From Casuarius casuarius (Eukaryota; Chordata; Aves; Casuariiformes; Casuariidae), in NCBI GenBank assembly GCA_003342895.1, contig PTFA01000195.1:806001-870000 (forward strand): a stretch of DNA of 64,000 bases, written 5' to 3'. A model generated the notes under the pieces. It ran no database searches, was not told where the DNA came from, and saw only the letters and a list, made by a program, of their open reading frames with translations. Made by a program: the position numbers and the translations under genes. Shown piece after piece: positions 24,401 through 35,041 of this stretch. Position 1 is the stretch's first letter, and every line of letters starts with the position of its first letter.

Positions 24401-27191
24401 TCCTAACTTTCAAACAGGCACCATCATTGCTCCCAAACTCTTCCTTTTTGGCACTGGGTAAATTCAAGAACGTTCCCCGTTCTGTGGTGCCCTGCCTGAG
24501 CCAGTACCTCCCTGGAGGTCCCTCCTTTGCATGTCTTCAGGAACTGGTGGAGCCCAGGCGTTTTCACAGTGTGCCCCACACTCCCCTTGCCCAGCCAGTT
24601 GCCCAAGCCACCGGCTTGCGCTGCCCTGCTGTAACTAGCCACAGTGGGTAACAACCAAGGGAAAGGAGGGCTGGATCGGGCTTGTTCCCTGGAGTGCAGA
24701 CAGGGAAAAGCGGTGCTGGTGACTTCCAGCAAGCGATCATCTGCCCAGCTTTCCTTTCCCTATCCTCCCTACTCACTATGCTTGTAACAGTGCAGCTTTC
24801 TTATAGCTCAGGAAAAGAAAGAGCTGGAGGCAGACCTGCAGTCACAAAATGCTTGATCTGTGTGGAATATAGCAAGAATCAAAGCTGCTGGGGTTGTTTT
24901 TCAGAGAAGAACTGCGGGCAGAAGTTACATATGCATTTGTCTGTATTCACGCTGGTTACGTTTGCATGTGTGTGTACATTACTACTTCTCGATCAATACT
25001 TTCTTGAAAGGGTCCCCCTTTCTAGAGAATTTTGTTTGGTGTGATATGGCTAATACCTGCTTATTAGCACAATTGAAGTGATGAAAAATGGCTTTGATCA
25101 CGATAGAGAATCTAGCCCAATAAGGACAAATTAACATCGCACAAAATATTCTCCCCTGACATTCCTGGACAGACTAAGCTATCAGAGCTTTAAATTTCTC
25201 TCTCTCTTTCCCTGTCTCTGCTCGTTTGGCTTGCTGTGATCATGCACCCTTAAATTCCATTCAGATTTCTTTCCTCTGAGAAGTTGAAACATTAAATAGC
25301 ATTGTTAGTAATACAAAAAAAAGTAGCCAATAGGTAAAGTACCTGGAGATTTAACACTTTACTGAAGAAATTAATAATTACAATATTATGAATCTCATTG
25401 CTTTGCCCAACCCACTAAGAAAATTAACAAGTCTTTACCCCTCTAGAGGTAAAATTCTTATTTTGATCTGCCAGGAATACACTTTTGTTGCTCTCGCAGT
25501 ATCATTTTAAATGCAAAAAAGGGGGGGGCAACCCCTATCCCTATTTAATGTAATAGATTTGAATCTAAATCTTTGATCACATCACTCTCTGCTGGGATCT
25601 TTTTTTTTCCTTTGTTACATCTAACAGTTTATTTTTCCCATCTTCCGATTAGGATGGCACAGCTTTTGTCATACTTCAGCACAGTTCTGCATTAGCCCTT
25701 GGATTCAGCTCTGGAAGGGTTATTATTAATAGCAATGTTTCTCAGTAAACTTGCCTCCCAAGGTTGCTCTAGCCAAGATTATTTAGAAAACTCCACTGGG
25801 ATACTTGTAAGGGACACCTTGGGTCTAATGTACTAGTGTTTAATGGACAAATCTATTTAGGTCCCTGTGTTAATATAAAACTGTTTTGTTAGTTGTGAAG
25901 CAGGCACAAAGCACTACTAATAACAGCTGTGAAACAGAGCTAATTTGGGCATCAGTGGCCACCTGAAGACTGGAAATTCAGGGCACTCTTAAAGCTGTTC
26001 TGTTCTTGATGAGTAAAACTGGATTGATGTGTATTTCATTATTAAAACAGAAATGCTAGCTTCCTATGGAATTTATTTTTCATTTCCTTGAAAGCAAAAA
26101 TGCCTTTTGCTTGAAAGAAGAGCACAATTTGACTGGTGGGGAGAAGTATCCTCCCTCTTTTTCCATGACTTGAGTAGGCTGATCTCAGGCTGGTCTTGTA
26201 ATTCAAAAAGATTTGGAGCCTGTACTAATGTGATAATAGCAATATTGGTGCTATTAATTTTGTGTTTCACTCTGCCTTGTCCTGCTGTGTCCTGGTCATA
26301 GGGCTGCAAAGACTCTGCTCCTACTTTGTGAGGAGAAGTGGGTCAGATACTCTCCCCAGCTACTGGTACTGCTCATTTGCCTTAGCAGAATGCAGCAGTG
26401 GGCAGAACTCCAATAGAAATAGGGAGTTAATGGGGATTACTGAGTTTCAAGAAGCATTTTGTTCTTTCAGTGCTGCAGTTTTGAATGTGGGATGAAATCT
26501 GCTCGGAGTGCAGCTAGCTTTGGTCCAGCTTATCTTTGGTGTGCTAGAGAGGGAAGAGGTTAATGAGAGCAGGGAAGAAGACAAAGAGAAACCGAGGCCC
26601 GTGACCTAGCCACCTCTCCCCTTTCCCCAAGCCTCCGTTTCCATTTCAGTCTATCTAGCTCTCTTTAAAATCACCTTTCCTAAAACACTTCCCAAAGAGT
26701 GTCTTTGTTTCTGTTTTTCTTCCCACACTGAATGGTGTCACAGTTCCAAATTTCCTGTTTGCAAGACTAACACTTCAAATTCTGTAGTAGGTTCTGGCTC
26801 AGGATTTGCCCAGGAGTTGTCCTGTGTTCACTGGGGAGGGACGACCCTGTTTGGAGAGCAAGGTAGTGAAATGTTTTTTTCCAAAGGGGCTTTATTCTAA
26901 AATCTTTTTCACAGAAGCTTTGTAGGAGGGGATTGGGCAAACTTAAATTATTTTTCTTTCTCTAATGGTTATTTCACACTTGTCGAAGTAAGAGAAGGAT
27001 CAATCTTTTCCCCTGGGACAATGGGGTGGAGGAATGTTTCTGGGTAACTGGGATTTAGAGAGAGTTAGGATGCTGATGGTGTTGGACAGAAAGAATACAA
27101 CAACAAATAAGAAAAGAAGAAAATTATCAGTTGACCAGTGTTTCTCCTGTTTCTGCACTGTGTTTTTAAATGGTGCATTTCTGCTGCTGCC

Positions 27192-27221
27192 TTTTTTTTT
27201 TTTTNTTTTTTTTTTTTTTTC
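27192..27221. repeat. poly-T run with one undetermined base
   Basis: About 30 T with an N at 27205. The N marks a length or base uncertainty in the homopolymer. No retroposon body that would give this a tail function was recognised next to it. Confidence 0.85.
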
Positions 27222-28304
27222 CTTTTTGGGGTGGGTAATATCTGTTGGCTGCATTCTGCCCTGGTAACCTGTGCAAGTCAGTACAGCTCGCTCTCACCAT
27301 GACCGTGTGAATATCACTTTCAGTGGCACAGATCCGTCCCGTTGCTTTTCCTTCTGTGGTGCCATGTAGACTCTCCTGTAACTGACAGGTGCATTTCTCT
27401 GGGGACCTATTTGTCAACCTGGAATTCCTCTTCCCCTGCTTTAGCAAAATCTGTCAACGCGATTAGCATGGGGACTGCTGATTCACCAAGTGGGAAACAA
27501 GAGGAGATTGTCTATTTGCTAATGTCAGACATCAGTTCAAGGTAATTGTTGACCCTTGGTCAGGTCACAGGAAATGAAGCTAAGTGATACTTTGGCCAGT
27601 TTACCTTGACAGAAGAGGCAAAAAAATGATTATAAGCTATACGGAGTAAAATAAAACATGGAAAATCCTCCCACCTAGGGACAATTGGTGATGAGGAACC
27701 TCCAGTGTATTATCTGTTTCAGAATATCTTCATCCATCTTTTTGACTCTTTGCTTAAAACACTAACCTAATCCTAACCTAATCCCTTTCAATTTTCAAGG
27801 AGAATTGGAAGAGGGTAAATAAATAAATAAACACACAGAGAAAGCCGTAATGCTAACAGATGGGTAAAAAGTATGTATAAATTACACTGCCAAAAGAGTG
27901 TACTGATGGCAAGTCAGTATTTCCACCACAAAATAATATACAAGGTGTTTCATTTGTAGGAGAAATTAATTGTTGGCAGCGTGAAAAATCCATACTGTGT
28001 GTATGGTATCCGCCAACCCCTCCCTTTCCGCTGTTGGATTTGATATCGCATATTGATAACAAACAAAAATGTTGCAGGCTTTTAATGGTGGCTAATACTA
28101 AGCTTTCACTGAGCTGATTACATTTTTCATTATGTCTGCTCTTTACATAAACTGGCTAAGACTGGATATATTCTAAAGACTGAGTCAGAAGACTACTGAA
28201 GTATCTCCTTAAATCCCTTTGACTTCGGTGAATGCATTGATTTGTTTTGCTGACATAGGGTCTTGATAAGTCGCTGGTGCAAATGGCTGAGAAACAGCTG
28301 CCAG

Positions 28305-28372
28305 CCTAATCCAAAGCTCACTGATGTTGGTGGGAATCCGCCTGTTACCTTTGGCGGGTTTGGACCCAGACT
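28305..28372. repeat. ancient sauropsid palindromic repeat fragment
   Basis: 'aatccaaagctcactgatgt' followed by 'tggtgggaatc' and, further on, 'tttggcgggtttggacc' matches the family consensus 'atccaaagcccattgaagt ... atgggctttggatcaggcc'. The two halves are inverted relative to one another, as expected for this family. Confidence 0.5.
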
Positions 28373-29673
28373 CCACTTTACTTCTTCTCCAACATATTTT
28401 CGGAAGACCCGGACGTCTCCCTTAATGTTTTGATGACACTTTCCCAGGCAAAGGGTTAGTTGTCCCTGATAGATGTTGTTAAGTCTTCAAATATTTCTGG
28501 TCTTGTCAGTTGTATTTTGCCTTCTCCTTCCACTCCTGCCACTTGCTAACAGTTGCAAGTAAGGCTTCAAACAACTATGAATGGCCCATGACAGCAAGTA
28601 GCCTGGGATTCTCCTTCCCAACCCAAAACCCATGTGAAGGGGCTAGTGAACAAGATCTCAGAGCGAGTATTCAACTGAGGAGTGTGTCCCTCTCTCAGAG
28701 AAAGGACGCTCCAGTTACTCCCATCTCATTTCTCCACCGTGTCTCTCTGCAGTCGTTCAGGTATGCTCCCACCTTCTCACATTGCTATGCTACCCACAGA
28801 TGTGCAACTCCTAATGGGGCCTCTATTGTGCCTCCTTTCAGAGGAGGACCTCCAATGTAGTAGGTGGGAATGGGAAAGGTCTTAGGCAGAAATACAGTGG
28901 CAGAATTGGAGAAAGAAATGAATCCTTGTCAGCTACATTTCCCCTCCCAATTTCCATGCTAAGCACATTCACCAGATGAGTCTCCATTTCTAGTCTGATG
29001 GTAGAAACAGATGATCTTTTAATAGTTCCAGTGATGGGAATGCTGTTCCCTCGCCTTCCGACAACGAGTTTAGAAGCCGACAGGTAATTAGCAGGAGCAG
29101 CTGTTCATATGAATAGGCCTATGTCCAGGTTTCCCCTCTTCAACTGTTACGCTCTGTAGTAACAGAGAAAAACGACATATTGGAGCATGGGCAACTTCAT
29201 TTCATGTTTTTTTTCTCTCCCTCATCATTTATGTTTGTCCCAATTCACACAGTCGTGCCCTGGCTTTGCACAGTTGTTTAAAGCCAAAACTCGCAAAAGA
29301 ATGAGACCTTTGCCATTTGTGTCAATGGACACAGAATTTTCCCTTTTGTTGCGTTTTATGGCACCACAATGTCTTTCCACCTGTTACTTGAAATCCAGAA
29401 TTACAAAATCTTATCCTGCCATGGTGTTTCAGTCTTGAAAGTAGACAGTTTAATACAATCTGTTGTGTAGACAGCTACAAAGAGAAGAGACAGAAAGCAA
29501 ACCTTTAAGTGCTTTTTTAGGGATGTTCTGCTTTGATGTCTTCTATGTCAACATTTTGTGGAGTGGGGGGTGGAATAGAAAGAAATACACTAGAGGCTTC
29601 AGTGTAAATTAAGACGTGCTTTCCAAATCATTAAGGGGAACTGTTAATATTCACAGACACTTCCAGGGGTCAG

Positions 29674-29868
29674 TTCAGCCTACCTAAGATCGGAACTGCC
29701 ATCTGGCTATGCCAATCTCTGCTCATTCAATATATAGTGAACTTAGGGACTAGGTAGAAATTGGAAACAGCACCTTAATATTAGCAACCTAGTCCCTAAG
29801 TTCACTATATATTGAATGAGCAGAGANTGGCATAGCCAGATGGCAGTTCCGATCTTAGGTAGGCTGAA
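29674..29868. repeat. 82-bp inverted repeat with 31-bp spacer
   Basis: The left arm (29674-29755) is the reverse complement of the right arm (29787-29868) with no mismatch. The single undetermined base at 29827 pairs with A at 29715, so it would be T if the repeat is fully perfect. The spacer is 29756-29786. The bases just outside the arms do not form a target-site duplication, and the arms do not match any repeat family I know. Identity this high beside old decayed repeats means a recent origin, by template switching during replication, or a fold-back artefact of sequencing or assembly. If transcribed it would give an 82-bp hairpin. Confidence 0.97.
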
Positions 29869-29999
29869 GAAACTTGTACTTCCATTAGAATCATCTATTT
29901 TAAGGATGTTTTTTTAATGTGTACTTTTGCCTTGTCAAAATGAATTCTGCTAGAGATGTAATAATTCTAATTGTAAAGTTACACATCAATAATTGCTGC

Positions 30000-30240
30000 A
30001 GACCCTATTGAAAGTCAGGACCCTACTGGGTTTAGTGGCTCACAAATATGCAGAGACTGTCTCTGCCTTTGGGAGCTTTCTGGTCTAGGAAAGGAACAGA
30101 GAGAGACAGTAGGGGACAGGCTAAAGTAGAGGGAGATGGCTTGTCCAAGAGTGATCTGTACCATAGGTCTGAAGAGAACCAGTGAATCTGTCTTTTGGCT
30201 TTGACTTCTGGTCTCTGACTCAGTGCACCTGAGGTGTCAG
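30000..30240 (-). repeat. MIR-like SINE, nearly full length
   Basis: This is the clearest SINE of the window. The minus-strand element shows, in plus-strand order, 'gtcaggaccctactgggttt', 'gagactgtctctgcctttgg', 'gagctttctggtctag', 'agagggagatggcttgtcca' and 'tgacttctggtctctgactc'. These match the reverse complement of the sauropsid MIR from tail to head ('cagggtcccattgtgcta ... acagtccctgccc ... aagtgacttgccca ... gtctcctgactcc'). It is diverged and inactive, and lies 130 bp from the perfect inverted repeat, though I see no shared sequence. Confidence 0.75.
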
Positions 30241-30511
30241 GTTATGAGCTAGTCTCCCTCAGTTCACTCTGCAGTCAAAGGAATTGTTTGAAGCATTTCT
30301 GAAGAACTATGTACTTAAGAGCCTGAAGTTAGGTAAGACGAATTCAAGTGTTGGTGCCCCTTTAAATTGCTATTTTGACCACTGAACCCCTATCATGTAT
30401 GTGATGTGCCCACATGACATATCCTAAACAGTAGTGTTGACAACTTTAGTCTCTCAAATACTAATTAGCCTATACAATATAAACTTGTTAGTGGTTTGGA
30501 TTGTATTTTGT

Positions 30512-30565
30512 TTTGGATATGCTATTTCTCTAGCTGAGTTTGGATATGCTGTTTTTCTAGCTGGG
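30512..30565. repeat. tandem duplication, 2 x 27 bp
   Basis: A 27-base unit starting 'tttggatatgct' occurs at 30512-30538 and 30539-30565 with three visible differences. It is an older local duplication than the one at 12380. Confidence 0.85.
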
Positions 30566-30871
30566 TGAATTGCTCTGTCCAGAGCCCTGTTGATAGCTCT
30601 GGAAACCCTACTCCATGTGGCTAATTGGATCCTCTGCCTTTTCTAAATTGAGGGAGAAATGCTGGAGCTGAGGAAAAGGCTGGAGCACCTCTTTTCCCTG
30701 TTCACCCTGCAGCACTTCTGCAGCTGCACACCTTTGTTTTTCCAAGTAATTTCCAGGAACCCAGACAAATGAGATTATGTGAGCACTACAGTGGCCTCTC
30801 TGAAGAGACAGTGTGATTAAATGTGTTGATTAGAAATTTGTTGCTTACCTCCGCTAGCAGTTGTATGGTCC

Positions 30872-30904
30872 AAAAAAAGAAAAAAAAGAAAAGAAAAAGA
30901 AAAA
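30872..30904 (+). repeat. A/G purine tract
   Basis: Thirty-three bases of A with scattered G. It could be the decayed A-rich tail of a retroposon, but no body is visible upstream. Confidence 0.7.
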
Positions 30905-31770
30905 CAGGTGAAAAAAGGTAGCTTTTAAGAAGGACTGTAAGTACATTTATGTGGATTGTTTGCAAGAATATGATAAATCTTCCAAGTAAGGCAATGAGTT
31001 GATAAGATGTCTAAGGAACTTATTCAACATATGAAGAACAGAGGTGTGATTTTACGTGTTCTGTGTCTGCCCTGTGCCTGGACATCATGGTAGCCACTGC
31101 CTACTGTGCTGCTGGCTACAGATGCTTAGGTACATCAGCTGTCCTAGCCCTGAGCAGATTTTTAACCTTCATCTCTTCTGCCCCACCTAGCAATATGGTC
31201 ATTCTGGCAAAGAATAAAATAGCTTAGTTCTCTGTTAAAAAGGAGTGTGCTAATGTGTATATCTAGGCAGGAGTTTCACACTGTCTGGTACAAGAACCTG
31301 GGTTAGGTGTGATAGAGAGGACCGAGATGAACAGCTAAAGCTCCCAGCAGCATCTGTAGCAGGCAGGAAGGAATTAGATGCACAACACATGCAATACGAC
31401 TACTCTCTTTATGGTGCATGTGGGGTAGAGTATCTGGTGTGTTTAAAGCTTGTACTTTTGCTCTTACTATGCACAATACTTTGTTTTTCTTCCAGAATTC
31501 ATAAAATCTGGAAACAGATATGTATTTTCAAAGGGCTCACTGGTGGTGTTGAAACTATTTGTTTTGCTTAGGAGCTGTGATCTGTTGTGATTGTAGCTCT
31601 GTAAACATACAGTGAGAAATAATGTCTGTTCGAAAGCCTTTTCTGTGTGCCTTTTTTTTTTTAATAGACAAAATGTCCAGCAGCATGAGAAGGGAGGTAT
31701 TTTACACATAATGAACTCTTCTGGCATTGTCTCATTGCTTTCCTTCACGTTTATTTTCTCCTGTTTTTGT

Positions 31771-31822
31771 ATCTTGGACTCAAATTGTAAACTGTTCGGG
31801 GATTGTGAGTGTGTTTGCATAG
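31771..31822 (+). repeat. MIR-like SINE tail fragment
   Basis: 'tcaaattgtaaactgttcgg' followed by 'ggattgtgagtgtgtttgc' matches the sauropsid MIR-tail phrase 'agattgtaaactcttcggggcaggg ... tgtctttg'. Only this part is preserved. Confidence 0.45.
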
Positions 31823-32462
31823 TGGGGTTCCAGAATGAGCCAGAGGGCTGGGCAAGCTAGCGTATGATGAACAGTGAATTTCCTCAAGATATTTACAGAA
31901 AATTTGCGATAAAGCCAAGACTTTGAACCAAATTTCCTATGTCTCAGTGAAATACTTTAGTAAGACTATTCATATAACCCACTTTGACTACTGATTTAAG
32001 GGCAGAGATTGACATTTTTGTTAAATCTTGAGTTCAACGAGTGTTTAGTAGTTTAACTAAGGTTAAATTTGATGGCTAGTTTTGATGATAATAAGATGTG
32101 AGAAAATCTGTATTTTGAAAGTGCTAAAACACTTGCTTTCTCCTTTTTTTTTTTTGAAGTAAGTTTATCATTTTTTCAATAAAGGATGTTTCTCATTAAA
32201 AAAAAAAACAAAAAACAACCCCCCGTCAGCAAACCTGGACTAAAAAGTAGAGTTAAAAATACAAGGCAACATGAAATTAAAACAAAACTTTCGATTTGTG
32301 GCTGAGCCAAAATAAGTAATTTTGTTTCAACAGAAGTGGTCTGAAATGATCTTTTCCTCTTACTTTTCTTTTTATATTGTCAGCTGTTCTTCCTCACACA
32401 CTACCTGGCAGATCTCAGCCTGGTACTAAGACATCCATCTTGCAGAATTTCCAACTTTTTTG

Positions 32463-32477
32463 GCACTAGGTGGCCTC
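32463..32477 (+). promoter_or_regulatory. CTCF-like core motif
   Basis: GCACTAGGTGGCCTC contains CACTAGGTGGC, a full match to the CTCF core CASYAGRKGGC. The outer positions differ from the consensus. CTCF sites organise chromatin loops and insulators; occupancy is unknown here. Confidence 0.3.
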
Positions 32478-33032
32478 TGCCTCAAGAGAAATTGAGCTGT
32501 TAAACTACTCGTGAATAAAAGAGTCTTCTCTAGATCAGCAGCTCGGACCACAAGCTTTTGAACCAGACCAGGCAAAACTTGGTCCCTTGGATCACTGAAT
32601 AACTCTGAGTGGACAGGAGATGTCACATACATTGACAAAACACAGGTTTTGAGGCAGCTGTCATTTTTGTTACACCATACAGGAAATGAGTGTTTTACTG
32701 GCAGACTTTTATTGAGAGAAGACAAGTACAGATGCTTTTTCCCAAATGCAGCATAAAAAATAGTGATTTTTGCTTCCAGTGTGGTGTGAAACACCTATAG
32801 GCTGAATCCTTCCCTAATGCATCTTCACTAAGACTGGGATTTAAGTTGACCTAGACAAGTTAAGCCCCGTTTGGCACAGTGATTGCGTACATACCACTTT
32901 AAGCTAACTGCGTATGGCCAGAGACTGCTCCATCTGGAAGGGAGCGAGATTTCCAGCTTAGGCATACGTATTCTTTTGCATCCCAGACATGATTCAGACC
33001 CCCTATCTTTTTCCCACGATCAAGAGCTGGAA

Positions 33033-33071
33033 GTAGCCATGGTTACCTGCAATCACCTACTGGTGATTGCA
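33033..33071. promoter_or_regulatory. X-box-like site next to a 10-bp-arm palindrome
   Basis: GTAGCCATGGTTAC (33033-33046) matches the RFX X-box at about 12 of 14 positions. It is followed immediately by the palindrome TGCAATCACC-tact-GGTGATTGCA (33048-33071), whose arms are perfect. The TTGCA/TGCAA ends resemble C/EBP half-sites. The two sites together suggest a composite regulatory element, but chance cannot be excluded. Confidence 0.3.
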
Positions 33072-34960
33072 ACCAACAGTCAAGACCTTCGGGAGTATTT
33101 AGAAAGCAACGTCAGACCTAGAAGGTCAGGGTGTGTACCATAAGGAGAGAGGTATATAAAATATAAAAGGGAGTGTAAAAAACAGAGGACTTCAGTGACA
33201 GGATTCAGGAGCTGGCAATGCATGCAACTTAATCCACCAGTGTGACCAGATTTGTTGTTTGAACTTGTCATTCATTTTCCTTGCCCATGGTGTTAATCTA
33301 CTTGCTTTTGCTAATGTTTTTAAATAGTCTTCTTTTATCAAGTGAATAAAATGAGAAGCAAATAAATGCTAGGACCAGAATAGGGTGGTTAAGTATACTG
33401 CTACATTTTAGACATCTAGACCAGATTTTCTTTTTCTTTTTTAAGCCTAGATTTATGAGGACACAAGGCTTAGACATTCATGTTGCAGTTCTATCTTCCA
33501 CTCTTGCCTTTTTTTCAAACTTTTGAACCACGTGGCTAAGTTCAACTGATTTTTTTCAGAAGAATAAGACCTCTCAAAGGTATTCACTTCCCGCAACTTT
33601 AATAAAAATGGAACTGTGGAGAGAGGAGGGAAATCTTAATTCCCACAGAGGGAAAAGCCTCCGTTGAGATCAGCTGTATTGTTTACACACCAAAGAATCC
33701 AAGTTGGAAGGAAGACTTTGGGAAAATTAAGGTTCATTAGTTCTTCCATTTGTGCAGCTACTTGTAGAACTCCTAGCAATCTGCTCTTTAAAGTGGTAGT
33801 GTTATTTAAATGAATAAAAGAAAGGTTAGGAGAGAGATGGTAGAAGAACTGTCTGTTATTTACAGGCAGAATCTCAGACCTTTCGTCTGGGTGTCTGATC
33901 TGGTGTAGCAAACACCACAAGGGGGTTTTACATCAGGACTTTATATGAGCTGTTCGACTTGGGCAGGTTTTTGCACCATTCCTTAACTCTCTGGTGCTCC
34001 GTGAGACAGACCAGATAAGGGTTCATTGTCTTAGAAGAACATTACTAGAGCTTTATGTGAAACAGTATCCTCCTTTTCAAACAAATGAGTGCTCTGCCAT
34101 TGCCTAGAGAGTGGTTGCAGGATTGTTTCCCACAGGAGCTGACTCTGGACTGGAGCACAGCAGCTGTGTTACCAGCATCCAGTAATTCTGCAGGTACGGA
34201 CCAGGGCCAGGGCACCCGAAGCTGGGGTGAGGGAACTTGAGGGGACAGAATGCAACTACCTAAAAAGGGAACAAACTTGCATATATAGCATGAAAACAGT
34301 TCTGCAAGTTCCCACTGTATCCTTCTTGAATAGTCACCATCCAAACAAAAAATTAACCTTTCTGCGGGAGTTGCTCACCCCTTTTGAATCCCAAACCTTT
34401 GCAGGGAGCAGATCTGCTGATCCTGACTGAGTACAAGATGCCCTTCACTGCTGCTGTAGCACAGCTGCCAGGATATTGCTGCCTTCAACAAAGCCATCTA
34501 TCCAATCCTTACTGGTAAATTGGAGCGTGCATCACATGTTTTTTCAGGCTAATGATGATATAAGGGAGTACAATCCACGGGTTGCCGCTGCAGCAGCTGC
34601 AGGCAAGCACAGCCTCTGCTATCCAAACACAAGGAGGAGGGAAGTTTCCAAAGCTCATCTAGGCTTTGCCCATCACAAGTGATGTGTCTCCTCCAGTGGC
34701 TTGATATGTAATATCAGAGCCAGGTCCTGCTGCCCTTTAGGCTTGGTTAAGTGATGTGGCACAGCTTAGCTTTCATTTAGTTACTCAGGACTCTCACTGG
34801 TACAGCAAAAGGTGGGAAATTGCCCCACCTTAATCTGGATACCTCTTTGGCCCTCAGCTTTCTGTCCAAGCCTGTAGCAAGTAACCTGGCATCTCTCTGT
34901 CAGGGTAGGAGAAAAGACAGTGCAGGATTGTGTGACTGGGGAAGAGAGGGTGTGATGTGA

Positions 34961-35041
34961 ATTCGGGTCTCTCTTGTGCTCCTGTTGAGGTGAATGGGAG
35001 TTTTGCCTCTAATTTCAACGGGTGCAGAATAAGACCTTTGT
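34961..35041. repeat. ancient sauropsid palindromic repeat copy
   Basis: 'cctgttgaggtgaatgggag' then 'ttttgcctctaatttcaacg' then 'gtgcagaataagacctttg' is a good match to the dispersed family 'ctgttgaagtgaatgggagttttgcctttgacttcaatgggagcagaatcaggccctttg'. This is one of the clearest copies in the window and supports a sauropsid source. Confidence 0.6.

Larger units (their letters stand above)
21422..29673. other. non-coding unique sequence
   Basis: No supported gene over about 8 kb. Short simple tracts are present: TG repeats at about 22154-22167, a T run at 22183-22196 ending in CAG, 14 C at 23513-23526, and AAAT units at about 27818-27834. Two pyrimidine tracts ending in CAG (22019-22020 and 22198-22199) look like splice acceptors but are not followed by a recognisable exon. 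All open frames are at or below 131 codons without domains. Confidence 0.55.
30241..31770. other. non-coding sequence with short repeats
   Basis: Apart from a small tandem duplication and a purine tract (annotated separately) nothing specific is recognised. No exon or RNA gene is supported. Confidence 0.6.
31823..34960. other. non-coding unique sequence
   Basis: No supported gene. The frame at minus 32426-32794 (122 codons) lacks any domain. An A-rich stretch at 32194-32222 may be a retroposon tail. The region also holds a CTCF-like core, an X-box-like site and a perfect short palindrome, all annotated separately. Confidence 0.55.

Noticed and set aside
29674..29868. The inverted repeat as a MITE or microRNA gene
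   Set aside because: No target-site duplication was seen outside the arms. A perfect 82-bp stem is too long and too perfect for a typical microRNA hairpin.
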